Shown one piece after another: positions 11,707 to 23,474 of a stretch of DNA of 64,000 nucleotides (its first letter is position 1; the number at the start of each line of letters is the position of its first letter). The DNA lies in assembly GCA_037954235.1 (NCBI GenBank), contig JBBMOA010000012.1, positions 11,690,144 to 11,754,143 of the forward strand, read 5' to 3'. Both the position numbers and the translations under genes were made by a program. Below the pieces are notes generated by a model that saw only the letters and a program-made list of their open reading frames with translations, was not told the origin of the DNA and searched no databases. This stretch comes from Aulostomus chinensis. Its lineage: Eukaryota > Chordata > Actinopteri > Syngnathiformes > Aulostomidae.

Positions 11707-14700
11707 TAATGATCCAGGAGAAAGCCAGATTCTTGTTGACACAGACTGAGGTGCCAGAGAGATGTCATGACATTGTTTTATTTCTCACGGTCCTATTTTT
11801 TTTATTACATTATTGGGACTGACTGCAATACTTTCTTGAAACTGGAAGTTGCAAAATGCTTTGTGCAGCTACAGTTAATATTAAAACAACAGGACACCAA
11901 TTGCCCTGCTATTGTTAGCTGAAAATATTATAATTATAATGGCGATGCAATATGACTGAGGTTAAACCTTCCAGACCAAAAGTTATGCTTGTTTGAAATC
12001 ATACAATAGGTTTGAAATTGATTTCAGGGGTCTTAAAGTATTTACTCTACTCATAAAATTGCAAAAAACTATTCGGATCAGGTACCAAAAGGTCAAAAGC
12101 ACAAGGGTTTAAGTTGTCAGCAGATATTCCGACATCTCTGATTCTTTTTGCAGAGGGGGGAGGTTGCATATGTTGCAAACCAGAACTGACTGTAAACAGC
12201 ACCAAATTACATCTACCTTACCGTGTGTCTGCGCTGCATATATGTCAGTGTACATGTTGTGAGAGAAGGGAGAAAGTGTGAGTGTGTCAGAGAGGTGAAC
12301 GGGCCGCGGGTAGACTAGACAAGACGAGTGGATAAGTGAGGGACGGGAACAGCTAACACTTTTCTTAAACCGAATCCAGACCTGTTTTATCTCAGTGTGA
12401 GTAGGGAGGGAGGGACAGGGGTCTTTGCAGGGACAAGGCCAGGCTCGGCATTGTGTGGCCGGGAAAGGAGGAGGAGGAGGAGGAGGAGGAGAAATGGTGG
12501 GTAAGATGAGGCTGCTGTAGACCTGGGGGTCTGTCTGGGAGCTGTGTAAGACCTGCACTCGGGGCTAACTGATTAGGCCATAATTTGAGGGGTGTCTTGA
12601 GGGAGCAGCCCCTTTCTTTTGCCCACCACCACCCATGGGAGGCTGGTGCAATAGGACTCCACACATATCAACACACATGCATGCTTATGAAATGATGGAT
12701 AAGCAGACATGGGGATTGAGAACAGGAAGTGATGATTTAAACAGAGACGCAAGCAAGAGAACTATAACCTCCCTTTAGATGAGTCTGTGTGAGGGAGTGA
12801 AGCTTTGACTCACACTTCGTATTTCCTTCGTCACAGCAAAGTCAGTTAAATACAGCAGCTATGATTAATATTTAAAGGGAACAACTTGTATGCGAAAGTG
12901 TTACTCGTAGTGATAAACCCACAGATCCCTCAGCTCTTTGAGGCTTTTCAGTTTCACTTTCCTGTGCTGCTACTTTGCTCTTTTTCTCATTTTTGACTAC
13001 AGCAGACTTGTCAGGGGAAAACCCAATTGTCTAGAATCGAACGGTTAGTGACCTGCCAGTGAACAGAGCAGAGCATTTAGTGGCTAAAAAGATAGTTATT
13101 TTACTCAGATGTTGGCAGAGGCTGAAACACAACTAAAAGGAAAATCATTTTTTTGGACTTATGGGGCCAGAGACACGACTTGTGTGTATAAATCTGCTAT
13201 CAAATCAACCATATCAAGTTGAAAGCAACAAATTAACTTTTCTGGTAAATATACATCCTTCACTGCAGGGCCAGCAGAGAGATCTCTACTCTGTGTTTGT
13301 GCATTACAGACAAGCAGTGTTCGTATCCCTCTGTCAAAAGACCTCTGAAACACTTTTCTCCAAAATGGTATTTCAGTAATGTATCCAGGGTTGTGCATTA
13401 CATTCAGTAAGAAATAATAATTTCAAATTATGAGACACTGTAGTTTTAGAATCATAGTCTGAACCACTTCCCCCACTGGGTGCGGTGATTTGACTCTTTG
13501 CCAAATAAAACAAAAGGTAGACAGATATTATTATTTTATTTCTGGCCAAACAAGATCCTGAATTGTAAACAGGTGATACCTTCAACTGATGTATGCTAAC
13601 ACTTTTCACCAACTACCATTCATTAAGCTAAGCTAATGGTCATCAGTCTGTGTCGGTCTCAGCTCCCTGATGCAAACACAGAGGAGAGAATGGTGTCTAC
13701 CTTATTGTCTGGTGCTGGGAACACAGAAAATCAATATATTTCTCCAAGAAATTAAATCAATTAATGAATGATATATAAGCTTCAAATCTTGAAAATATAT
13801 CTCTTTTATCAGTTTTTCTTGTCCTCACTGCCTCCAAAGTCAGATATTGCAAGTGTTTGTATGTAAATATTCAATTTGAAAATCCTTTCCAAATAGAAAT
13901 ATTTCTCTATACATGCAATTATTTGATTTCTGAAAACGGCAACCCACATCCGTGCAGTCCTCAATATTTTAAGCAATGCAGACAACATAGTAGCTGAAAT
14001 TAGAGCAGCGTATGATATTTATTGCTGCCCATTTGCAGCAAAGAAGCCGATATTCATCCAGTTATTGCAGGTACTAAAGCACAGCCCTGCTTTGTTTCCC
14101 TGTGTTGTTTGGCCATTGCCATGACGATGTGTGGGCTCCATTGTCAACCAGCAGTATGCAATCTCCCATTAGATCAGATGCTATTAGGGCAGAGAGGAGT
14201 CACTGAGCAAACAGTGTGCCTGCTTTTAAAACCGGGTTATCTAATCTAGTCAACAGGGATGAGCTGGACTTTGGAGTTCACAGACAGACAGGCCGGTTTG
14301 TCCACACAAGTATTGTTTGGCTCGGGAATAAAACGCACTCAAGATCAGACGAGTCCTCATTGGACCGTTCTCATTCTTAGACCCTGGTTTGGAGTAGGAG
14401 CTTTATGAGAGGGGATCAGATAAGGAGGTACTTTGTTGAAGGTTAGATAAAGGGTGGTGCTGATGAGTGGAGATGGCACTGTGGTCCCGCTCAGTGCAGG
14501 CTTATTTGAAAGGTTTAGCAGCGTTAACAAATCAGCTTAAACAGTGAGGGTGATTAACACTATAAGGTAGATTTGGGTCCTTACTTTTTATCTTGTATAG
14601 GTTTTTCCAAATCTGTCTTAAAATAACATTCATTCCCCTTCATTTAAAGAGATTTACACATTTTTGGTCAATGTAAAGCAACACAGCCTGCAGACAAATC

Positions 14701-16234
14701 AAGTGTGTGTCTTCCAAATTTCTTCACTGTATTAATTTCATTTTCCTTCTTTTTGTGTTTCCATTGAATGGGATTTTTGACTGAGTTGCACTTGAGATAG
14801 AAGAAGGCTTAAACTCTGCAAATTCTTTCCATATGTATTTGTATAATTTCTTGGGGAAAATATCTCATTGCACTTATAGTGATATTTCACATTAAAAAAA
14901 AAAAAGTATTTTGCCTCTCAAGCATTCAGAAGTTTGTGTCAGAATTTCATTGCAGATTTTTTTTTTCACCACTGCATCGCTTCTCTGTGCCGGCCGTGTG
15001 TATTTACCTAATACTGGACTACGGTTGGTGGTCGGTGGCTCTGAGGCGCCATTAGCGTCAAGCTAAAGATACATGGCTGGCTCTTTCTGCATTCTGGAGT
15101 CACAAAGAAGAGACGCATCAGTGAAAAAAAAAAAGTTTTCCTAAGCACAGGACATGTACTTGTGAGTAACTGAAGGACAACACATTCACAGGGATCCTTT
15201 AAATCTAATATTAAACCAATTAATATTTGGCATGTCAGTAAGATAAAGACGGATGTTAAATGTAAAGTAAATTTAGATTTCTGCACTCTCTCCGTTCTCC
15301 ACGGCAGATAATGATGAAAATTAGTGCAATGATTGCAATGACAACTGATTTTTTTCTGGATCAAATAATAGATTCTGGATCTTTACGACTGTTCTAGGCT
15401 ACAGACAGGATAATGTCCTGAAACACTTTTCTACAATATTGTCCATATTACAGAATAATCCCAGTATATTTCATATTTTCATTTATTTTAATTAGAGGGA
15501 TAAATGTGAAGCTCCTGGTTGGTGTGGATCATATTTTGAATCTGTGACCTGGCAGACCTACTTTTTGCCAGTTGAGATGACAATACGTTCATGTGTTCAT
15601 CTGTATCCATGCAGTATCTCTGGACTCATGATTGTTTTGCAGTTGTAAATATGAAACACCCCATTGGTATATGTAATTTGTAATGTAATAAGTAAAATAA
15701 TCTGCTTGAACACAGAAGAAGCCTGTTCTGTCATAAGATGAAAGGATATTTGTCTTCTTTGTTTAACCCGTCCTCTACAGAGCAGTGAGAAGGCTGCATG
15801 CAGCTCTCAGGAAGCAACTCCAGATCTTCTGCCAGTGTTTTGGTTGGGAGTATTAATCTGACGTACGTGTCTTTGATGGTGGGGGAAGCCGTCGCAGACA
15901 CGGGGAGTACCTGGCTAGCCAGGATACCAAGGTTCTTCTTTTCTGAATCTGAATCTTATTATAAACTCGAGAATTACTCTCCAAGTGTTGTTGCTAGATG
16001 GGGATCTCTTTGGTGCCATTATGAAAAAGACGAACATTTTTTTGTCACTGTATACAGACAAGCATGAAAATATTGTTTGAAATTATCCTTTAAGCTTGTT
16101 CTAATTTAATTAAGGGTGACACAGTGTTCTAAAGGGAAGACACCTAAGCTGAGGGAAACTTGGCATCGCTATTTAACCCTGCAAAAAGGATCCACACTGA
16201 GAATGTTTGTCTTGTCTCATTTGTGTCCCCATCT

Positions 16235-16239
<5 letters not shown>

Positions 16240-16271
<32 letters not shown>
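16240..16271. repeat. (CT)n microsatellite
   Basis: About 16 CT units. Confidence 0.85.
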
Positions 16272-16274
<3 letters not shown>

Positions 16275-18582
16275 TCTCCACGGCTGATTGCTTTGGTCCA
16301 GGCTCAGGAGGCAGAAGCGCCCATGTACATGGGCCCAGGCTGGGCCCGGCCTGCCCAACATCAGTCTAAGTGCCTCTGACAGCCCACCGCACAGTTATTA
16401 ACTGTGATCAGCCACCACAGGGCCTGGGCAACCCCGGCAGAGGGGAGGGTCCAGCAGAGGGCTCTGCTCTAAATACAAAGACTGCTTTCACCTCACTCTC
16501 CTCTGCACACTCACATGTACCCTCTGAAATTCCGCATCTGCTAATATATATTTACATATTTTCATATACAGGCATACAGTTTTTCTAATATGGGCCTATT
16601 CATGTGACCCTGGAGCTGCTGGGAAGCTGCCATGTCAACCATCCAAGCCTCTGAGCCTGATGAGCTGAATAAAAATGACTTTTTAAACTGTGAAGGTGGT
16701 TCTTTTATGAAGCATTGCTCAGGAGGAAATACATACACAGACCCCTGTGCCATAGTACCCATGTACAGCGCTGCCTCGCTGGCACCGTGTTGCCAGTCTC
16801 GTCCGTAGACTTGTGGCTTTTATCCATATAGGTGGTCTGCAGCAGTGTTTGTCCTGCACTCACCCTGCAGAATCCCAGCCAGCCCTTCTCTTCCTCAGGA
16901 TGTGGGAGAGCCATCAGCCACTTCAAACAACAACACAACACGGGTCATTAGATGACAAAATTGGGAGAGAAATAAATAAATGTTAGTGAGGGGGAGGACA
17001 GAGACAGAGAGGGAGAGAAGAAGAAAAGGAGCGAGTGAGATCCATAATGACAGTTGACTATGTTTAGCCCCCAGAAAGGCAGTGGGATAAACAGCAGCTC
17101 GTCCTAGCTAACAGGACGGCTTTAAGTCGCTGAGTTGAAAACCCCCAAAGCCACTTTTTCCTGCCCACAATGGCCATAATGAGAGCCCCACCATTCAATT
17201 GTTGAATAGTTGAGGCTTTTCCCTTTGAGGTGACTGGCTTTAATATAGCAACACGACATACACAGAGGAGCAATGGACGTCCCCAGCGGTGTTCAAAGCT
17301 GTGGCGGGCTAAGGATACGGCTGACATGCATTATTCCTTACAAAAGCTGCCCTTTGTTTGCTTTATGCTCAGATCCCACAAATTGTAGGCTTTGTCCGTC
17401 AACATTTCTTATTTCAGGTCCCTTTTTTTCAACCCCTCCTCCTCCTCCTCTCCCCTCTCTCTATTGCCCCCGCTGTATTCCCCGGCCTTGGCATGTGTTG
17501 GTGCTTCACGGCATTGATAACTACGCCCATATTGAAAACAGAAGACTTTGTTGTCTGTTGGATGTATGCTTGCTGCTGCTGCTGCTGCTCTGTGGGGGTT
17601 TGTAGGGATGAAGGTAACTCATCCCTCTGTGTCCGGTTCATCTTAAAATGTCAAACTCAACACAGATTGCCAAAATTTTATGGTGACTCATAGATGAATA
17701 TGAATATTTAGCATGACAGCTCTATGGAATACACAGTAGGGATGGGCCAAAGTACAGACTCTGATCCAAATTCAAGTCATTTATATGCTGACAATCTTCC
17801 ATACTGTTCAACTGATTTCATCGTGGGGGTCCAGAGAATGATACCCTTCAGGGCTTCAGTATAATTCTCTATCACCTCAATAGCCTGGTCATGCACAACA
17901 GTCCAAACCTTTTGGCTTTGCTAATATTATGAACATTCATCTCCTATAAAAGTATACTCTGAGGGGTTAGCAGTGCTGAACCCAGATGCACTACCTCAAA
18001 TAATACCCTCTCAATGCCATAATTGGACTTGACTGTTGGACTACATGGGTTTTCTAACTCAAGGCACTTCCACATCACATTTTTTAACTGCATCCTGCCA
18101 TCATGTGCTCTCTGTCACATGAAAGCTGACAATAAATAAAAAGACCAGATTCTGATTAGTTAAAAATGCCAATATCAACCCAATTCCAGCCTTTGAGACA
18201 AGACCAGGATGTCCCTACTACACTGAAAAATCTGCGATGTATGTAGGTCCCCATGTATGTTTGGATTCATGAGTGACATTTTTGGATGAAACCTTTAAAG
18301 AGGCTTCATTTTTCCAATCGGACTTCACTCTGATAGAGGATTTTATATCTGGATAAGCAGATTTGAAGGATTTTTCATTTGTGTCGTTAAAATAGTCTTG
18401 AAGCAAAAGATGTCAAAAATCAGGCTGATTGGTTTTTAGTAAACATTTATATGTTCTGCCGTGAGTAATGCTCCGCTGTCATTTCAGGGCTCTTCTGTTC
18501 ACAAACTCCACGTTTGACAGGTCAGGCACCATTAACTGAGCTCACTGCCATGTTAGCAGGTCAAAATACCCGCTGGCGCCAC

Positions 18583-18667
<85 letters not shown>
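18583..18667. repeat. (CA)n microsatellite
   Basis: About 42 CA units. Short CATG/CATA repeats follow at about 18,790-18,825. Confidence 0.95.
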
Positions 18668-18668
<1 letters not shown>

Positions 18669-19199
18669 AGATTGCCCAATTAGCCTTCCTTTAGCCCGTG
18701 CTTCACTTAACCCTGCAGCTACGCTTAGGAGTCATTACACTCAGGGTCAAGTGTGATCCCTGTGCTTATCTGCATCAACAACTGGAAAGTGCATGCATGC
18801 ATGCACACATACATACACACAAGCATGCACACAAACCTCCAGCCAGTGTTGTGGGTAATAAACTTTGATTTATGGACGGGTTTGACTGAAGAGGCAATGC
18901 TGCCCTCATGTGCTCTACAATTTGTAATTACAAGTGGTTATTTATGGATGATTTGTAGTCTCAACATAACTCTCTCTTCTCAGAACTACTTATCTTATAA
19001 GGACAGTCAAACAGATACTACATACGCAGTTCTTTACTTCATGCTCCCGAGACTTTAAACCATCGTGGGAAAGAAGTAAGTTGATCTTAAGAGATATACC
19101 AATGTGAGAAAACTGACTCAGTAATGTATACTGAATGATGCAAGGGTGAGAACTAAAATTTAAACTGTAAATAATTTTTGAAATTGGTACCAAGTAATC

Positions 19200-19600
19200 T
19201 GATCACGTGTAAAACACTTGACAATCTGAATAAATAGGAGTACGTAAAAAACAAATTGGTAAAAAGAATACAACAGCATAACAAATGGACTAAACAGGGA
19301 AATATTGAGATGAGAAGGCTGCTGAACACAGGTGGGTTTTGAGTCTGGTTTTAAAAGCAGTGATGGAAGGATCATTTCTAGTATCAGGGGGGTAACTGGT
19401 TCCAAAGGTGTGGTGCCGCAACGGCAAAGGCTGTCACATTTATTCTTAAACCCAGACAGGATATTTAACAGAGCTTCGTCAGTGGACCAAAGAGACCTGG
19501 CCACTTTTTGAGAATTAAAAAGGTCAGAGATGTAAGTTGGGGTCAGCCCATTGAGAGCTGGGACTCTAATGGACTTACTTATTAGGAGTGACTGACTGCA
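19200..19600. repeat. Probable dispersed teleost repeat fragment
   Basis: The segment describes a series of phrases (around 19,330-19,560) that I remember as a common interspersed repeat in fish genomes, with a conserved order of short motifs but no intact open frame. I cannot assign a family. A repeat-library search would settle it. Confidence 0.35.
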
Positions 19601-20895
19601 TCAATCAGCCATGAGGTGAAACAGTGAGATCTTTTAACTGTGGCGGGTCACAAGGCTGCATTTCGGTCCTCGGAAACCTCTTTGGTCTGAAAATAACTAA
19701 GGGATGTTTGGTGGGTTGAAGAGGAAACTCCCTTCACCACAGCTCTGGTATCTCTGTGGGAGTTCATTATACACACACAGACTGGCCACACGCATACACA
19801 GACAAATGGACAGACATGTATGTACAAACACAAGAATAATCGCTCCTAAGGCCTTATTGTGTTGTTCACTGTGTTATAAATTAGCCATTACGGTGTGGGT
19901 GGGAGTACGTCAACATACACACATGCTTTGCTGAGAGTCCTATGCAGGTTGATAAAAGAAAGTGCAACCTTCATTGATTACAGAATCCTCATAATCAGGC
20001 TGTGAGATGTCTTGTTATGTGGATGACATCCTACTATATGTGTCAGTAAAACCAGGTGATCTCAGCAACTGCTCATTAACTAGTCACTGTTAAACACTGG
20101 ATTTCATGTCACAAATGTCTGAATATACTTCACGTGGTGTTCTCCAGCGTAGTGGCCCTCTTACTCTCTTTTTCAAAACAAACTTTGGAATATAGGTGTA
20201 GTTTTTGAGCCTCACTTAAATGAAATTTTACAATTCTGCTGCAATCTTGAAATACTGCGAAAAAATGTGAGTTTTAAGTCAACTCTCCATGTCCTGAAGT
20301 GTTCATTTTTAAAGAATAAAATCAGCAGAAACATTGTAGTCAGTGCAATTCAACCACTGTTTATCCATGTAAAAATTCAACCCCTGTCCTGCCTGTTTCA
20401 TGTCACTGTGGCCCTCACTTCTCCTGTTGCTTGAATTGAAGTAGGAGTCCAGGTAGGTAGGTGTAAAGATACTTTTTCAACGACGCTGAATAATGTTCTG
20501 TTCTACAGTCCCACAACAAAGTACATTGATTTAGAATAACTCAGCCAAATGTGCCACAAAAGTGAGAAAACCTGATGATGACCCGATGACCAGGAGGAGA
20601 TAGACGTGGTCAATGCAGAGAAGAAATTGAGCTTCAGAAGGTTTGGCCCGATGTGGCAGGAAGGAGTGTCGATCTGAAGCATGGCCTTTGCATGTTACTG
20701 GGGAGGTGCTGAAGCGGTAATGACTTCTAGAAGTCGATCTGCAGTCGGAACAGTTGGTTGTGGCTCTTGAGGCTTCAAGATTCCCTCATATGAAACTCTG
20801 CCAGGTGATTTCATCACTGACAGATGACGGAGTGACTTGGAACACCATCTGTCTGCATCCCTCCCTTCATCAACACTAGAATTAGCAATGTTTAG

Positions 20896-20897
<2 letters not shown>

Positions 20898-20959
<62 letters not shown>
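20898..20959. repeat. (AG)n microsatellite
   Basis: About 30 AG units. Serine/leucine open frames across it on the minus strand are artefacts. Confidence 0.95.
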
Positions 20960-20962
<3 letters not shown>

Positions 20963-22297
20963 AAAGAGAGGGAAAAGTACTTGTCTCACCTGGAACCATA
21001 GATAGGACCAAGAAAGCTGCCCTGACAAAGTTATGTCCCAGTATGCTTGAGGTTTTGGGGGGCATCCTGAACATTTTCCTCCAGAGGTCAAACCATCGAG
21101 TGCACAGCCTCCCTGTCCAGCTCTACAGATGCTGGGAATCTGGGGATCAAAACATCCTTTCATATTAAGAAGTGGAACATTCAACTTCTAACAAAAGGTA
21201 TTTAATGACAGTGAACTGATCATACATATACTATTCAATACTTCAATCTTACTTATCCATCATCTCTATTTTCGACTGAGGGAGAAGGGATACGTTCAGT
21301 TTCTGTGTATTTTGGCCGAGAATATAATTAAACCAAACAATACATTTTATTATGAGTTACATATTAAACATTTTCAGACACTGTTATCTAGAGTTAATAG
21401 ATGGATCTTGTTCATTTTCTCAAACCACTGTTTATCCATGTGAAAATGCAACCCTTCCTCCCTTGACTCACCATTACCTCCTCTTTTTTTCTTCCCCAGT
21501 GTAGCCTACGCATGAAAAAAGACAAATAGTAAAACAACAACGCAAGAGCACGCACACACACACTGCAAAGATTAAGATGCAAAATACAAGCAACTCTGCT
21601 TTTCTTTTCTCGTTACATGCAAATCAAGACACTGATTTAAACCATTTAAGTTCCTCCTGCCAGTAGGTTTCTGATGGATTCTAATGCCATCTCCTGGTGA
21701 AAAGGGGGACTACGACATCTCATCACAAATTGTAGAAATCTTTATTTAGTCAGACAAAAGAACATCATCCCCAAGAGCACTCCATAAAAATGGCCGATTA
21801 ACTCACATTTCAAGCCATGATACTCATTAAAATTCAGAGGCAGCTTTGAAGTCCAGATTAAAACAATGGGGGGGGGGGGTTCCTAAAACCACATTTAAAA
21901 AAAAAAGGAACCAGAAGTGTGCAGTCAATACTTTGAAACAAAACTGCCTCCAGTCAGCAACAGCAATACCAAATAACACAGATGCTGATATTTCCAAGGG
22001 TGAAGTCCCTTTGAGAGACGGTGTCAGTGTATGAAACAAAAAGTGGATCTGTAAAAAGTTGAAATTCCTCACAAAATAGTAAAATTTCATGGTAGAATGG
22101 AAGGACAATTCTTACTACAGCTAACAGCACGTGTGAGATGCAGACAGATGCAAATAAGAGCTATAAATAACATAAATTAGGAAAACACAACAAAGAGAGG
22201 AGCTTTGTTTTTTTTCCTATTTACAAAGTATTCTCGAAGATGCAGTGGCTTGCCTCATGTTCATAAACCTGTCTTAGCAGAGTTGTTCAAAGTGTCT

Positions 22298-22796
22298 TCA
22301 GATGTCCAGCTGGTCAGTGGTGTGTCCTTCGGCAGTTGGAGGGAGCTCTAACAGGGCTTCTTCAGAGAGCGGTTCATCATAACCGTAGACCTTCGAAAAG
22401 GAGTGGATGAAGCCTTAAACCTGCATTCTTTCTAATGACCAGCAGGAAGCACTGGGAGGCAACGACAAATCAGATAGCACCCAAGCCGATGAGAAAAGGA
22501 CCTTACTTCTTTCTCAATTTATTACCTCAGTATACATTTTCCTAAGTTTCAAGTCTTTCTAAATGCATTATGATGTTCATTTTGTAAATTTTGTTCCCAC
22601 TGAGAGTAAAAAAAAGACACTGATGCAGGATAGACTTAAGGGAATGGTGACCAAGACCCAGTCACCTGATATCGAGCTCCTCCCTCACGTCCAAATATGG
22701 TCACTTTCCAAACAAATAAGATGGCAACAGTTGAAAAGCCAAACATCAAAACAGCTGTCAACAAACCAATGAGCCATTTTTGGGTTGTTGCTTCTC
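22298..22796 (-). CDS. Two candidate 3' exons encoding a membrane segment and acidic tail
   Basis: Two minus-strand blocks look like joined exons. The first (22,666-22,796, 131 nt) is preceded by an acceptor (ttacag) and followed by a donor (CAG|gtgact). It encodes about 44 residues including a hydrophobic stretch starting WLIGLLTAVLMFGFSTVAIL and then a basic WKVTIFGR junction. The second (22,298-22,390, 93 nt) has a pyrimidine-rich acceptor ending cgaag and encodes 30 residues with an acidic, di-leucine-bearing tail (DEPLSEEALLEL) ending DQLDI and TGA. Phases fit between the two, and an AATAAA on the minus strand at 21,746-21,741 could end the message. The first exon needs a phase-1 upstream donor; dnajb11 exon 9 ends in that phase. 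It may be an alternative dnajb11 3' end, the end of an unrecognised gene, or chance. I do not recognise the family. Confidence 0.4.
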
Positions 22797-23474
22797 CTGT
22801 AAAGTCTATAATCCGGACATATAGAAGCTGAGAGGAGCACGTGATCACTTTTTTAAAGCCATTTTCTTTAAGATCTTACGTTAACTGCTGCGTCTTGAGA
22901 TACCTACGTTAATTTTCCAGTGATAATGGGTTCATTTATCTCATTAACTCATGAAAACTGACCTGGTTTCTTGAGATGAGATAATTATCTAAAGCGCCTT
23001 TTCTTGAGAAACCGTTTTGGAGATAAATTATCCCGCTGTGAGAAAATTAGCTTAATTTTCTTGTTACAATGCAGTAATTCACTTGTAATGTAAAGTAATA
23101 GCATTAAAACTTAATAACAAGCATGGTCGTTCTCAGCTTCTGTACCAACACTTCACTTAGGAGCTAATCATTTTCCAAAAAACAAAGAGGACTTAATACA
23201 ATATAACAAGGGAGGAGAAAAACAAACAAAATCACCCAATTGCTAAGACATGGCATCCTTCGAATTTAGAAATGTCAAATAAAAACAGCAGCAGTTGTGC
23301 TATCACCGAAAATAATAAAGAACATTGAAACATAAAAAAATTAATTCAAGCCATCCTGAGAGAGAACAAACTGACAAAATAAATACACCCTGGCTAGAAT
23401 GACGGAGCACGGTCCTCTTGATCTCAGATGCCTCTGTGGGATTAAGAACTCAGTCCAGGCTGTGTGGGTTGCTG
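22797..23474 (-). other. dnajb11: dnajb11 3' region (3' UTR or intron)
   Basis: No AATAAA is visible on the minus strand right after the stop. The nearest is at 22,523-22,518, so the 3' UTR may run through this segment, or the transcript may be spliced across it to the downstream candidate exons. Confidence 0.4.

Larger units (their letters stand above)
1151..22297. other. Long gene-free region with dense microsatellites
   Basis: About 21 kb without any coding exon I can support on either strand. The open frames here are short, lack splice consensus at sensible phases, or are products of CA/TG, CT/AG or poly-purine repeats. It may be intergenic DNA or a large intron of a gene starting near 300-1,150. 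The notable repeats are listed separately. A few weak splice-like signals (for example minus strand 6,435-6,450) are discussed as findings. Confidence 0.6.

Noticed and set aside
15798..16067. 89-aa plus-strand ORF
   Set aside because: No recognisable motif, no splice partner, typical of chance ORFs in this gene-free region.
20882..21184. Minus-strand frame with cysteines next to the AG repeat
   Set aside because: It runs into the dinucleotide repeat and shows no family motif; may be a piece of dispersed repeat but I cannot support it as a gene.
22381..22512. Hydrophobic minus-strand reading frame (about 22,440-22,500) as an additional membrane exon
   Set aside because: Interrupted by TGA in the hydrophobic frame and not needed to join the two flanking exon-like blocks in phase.
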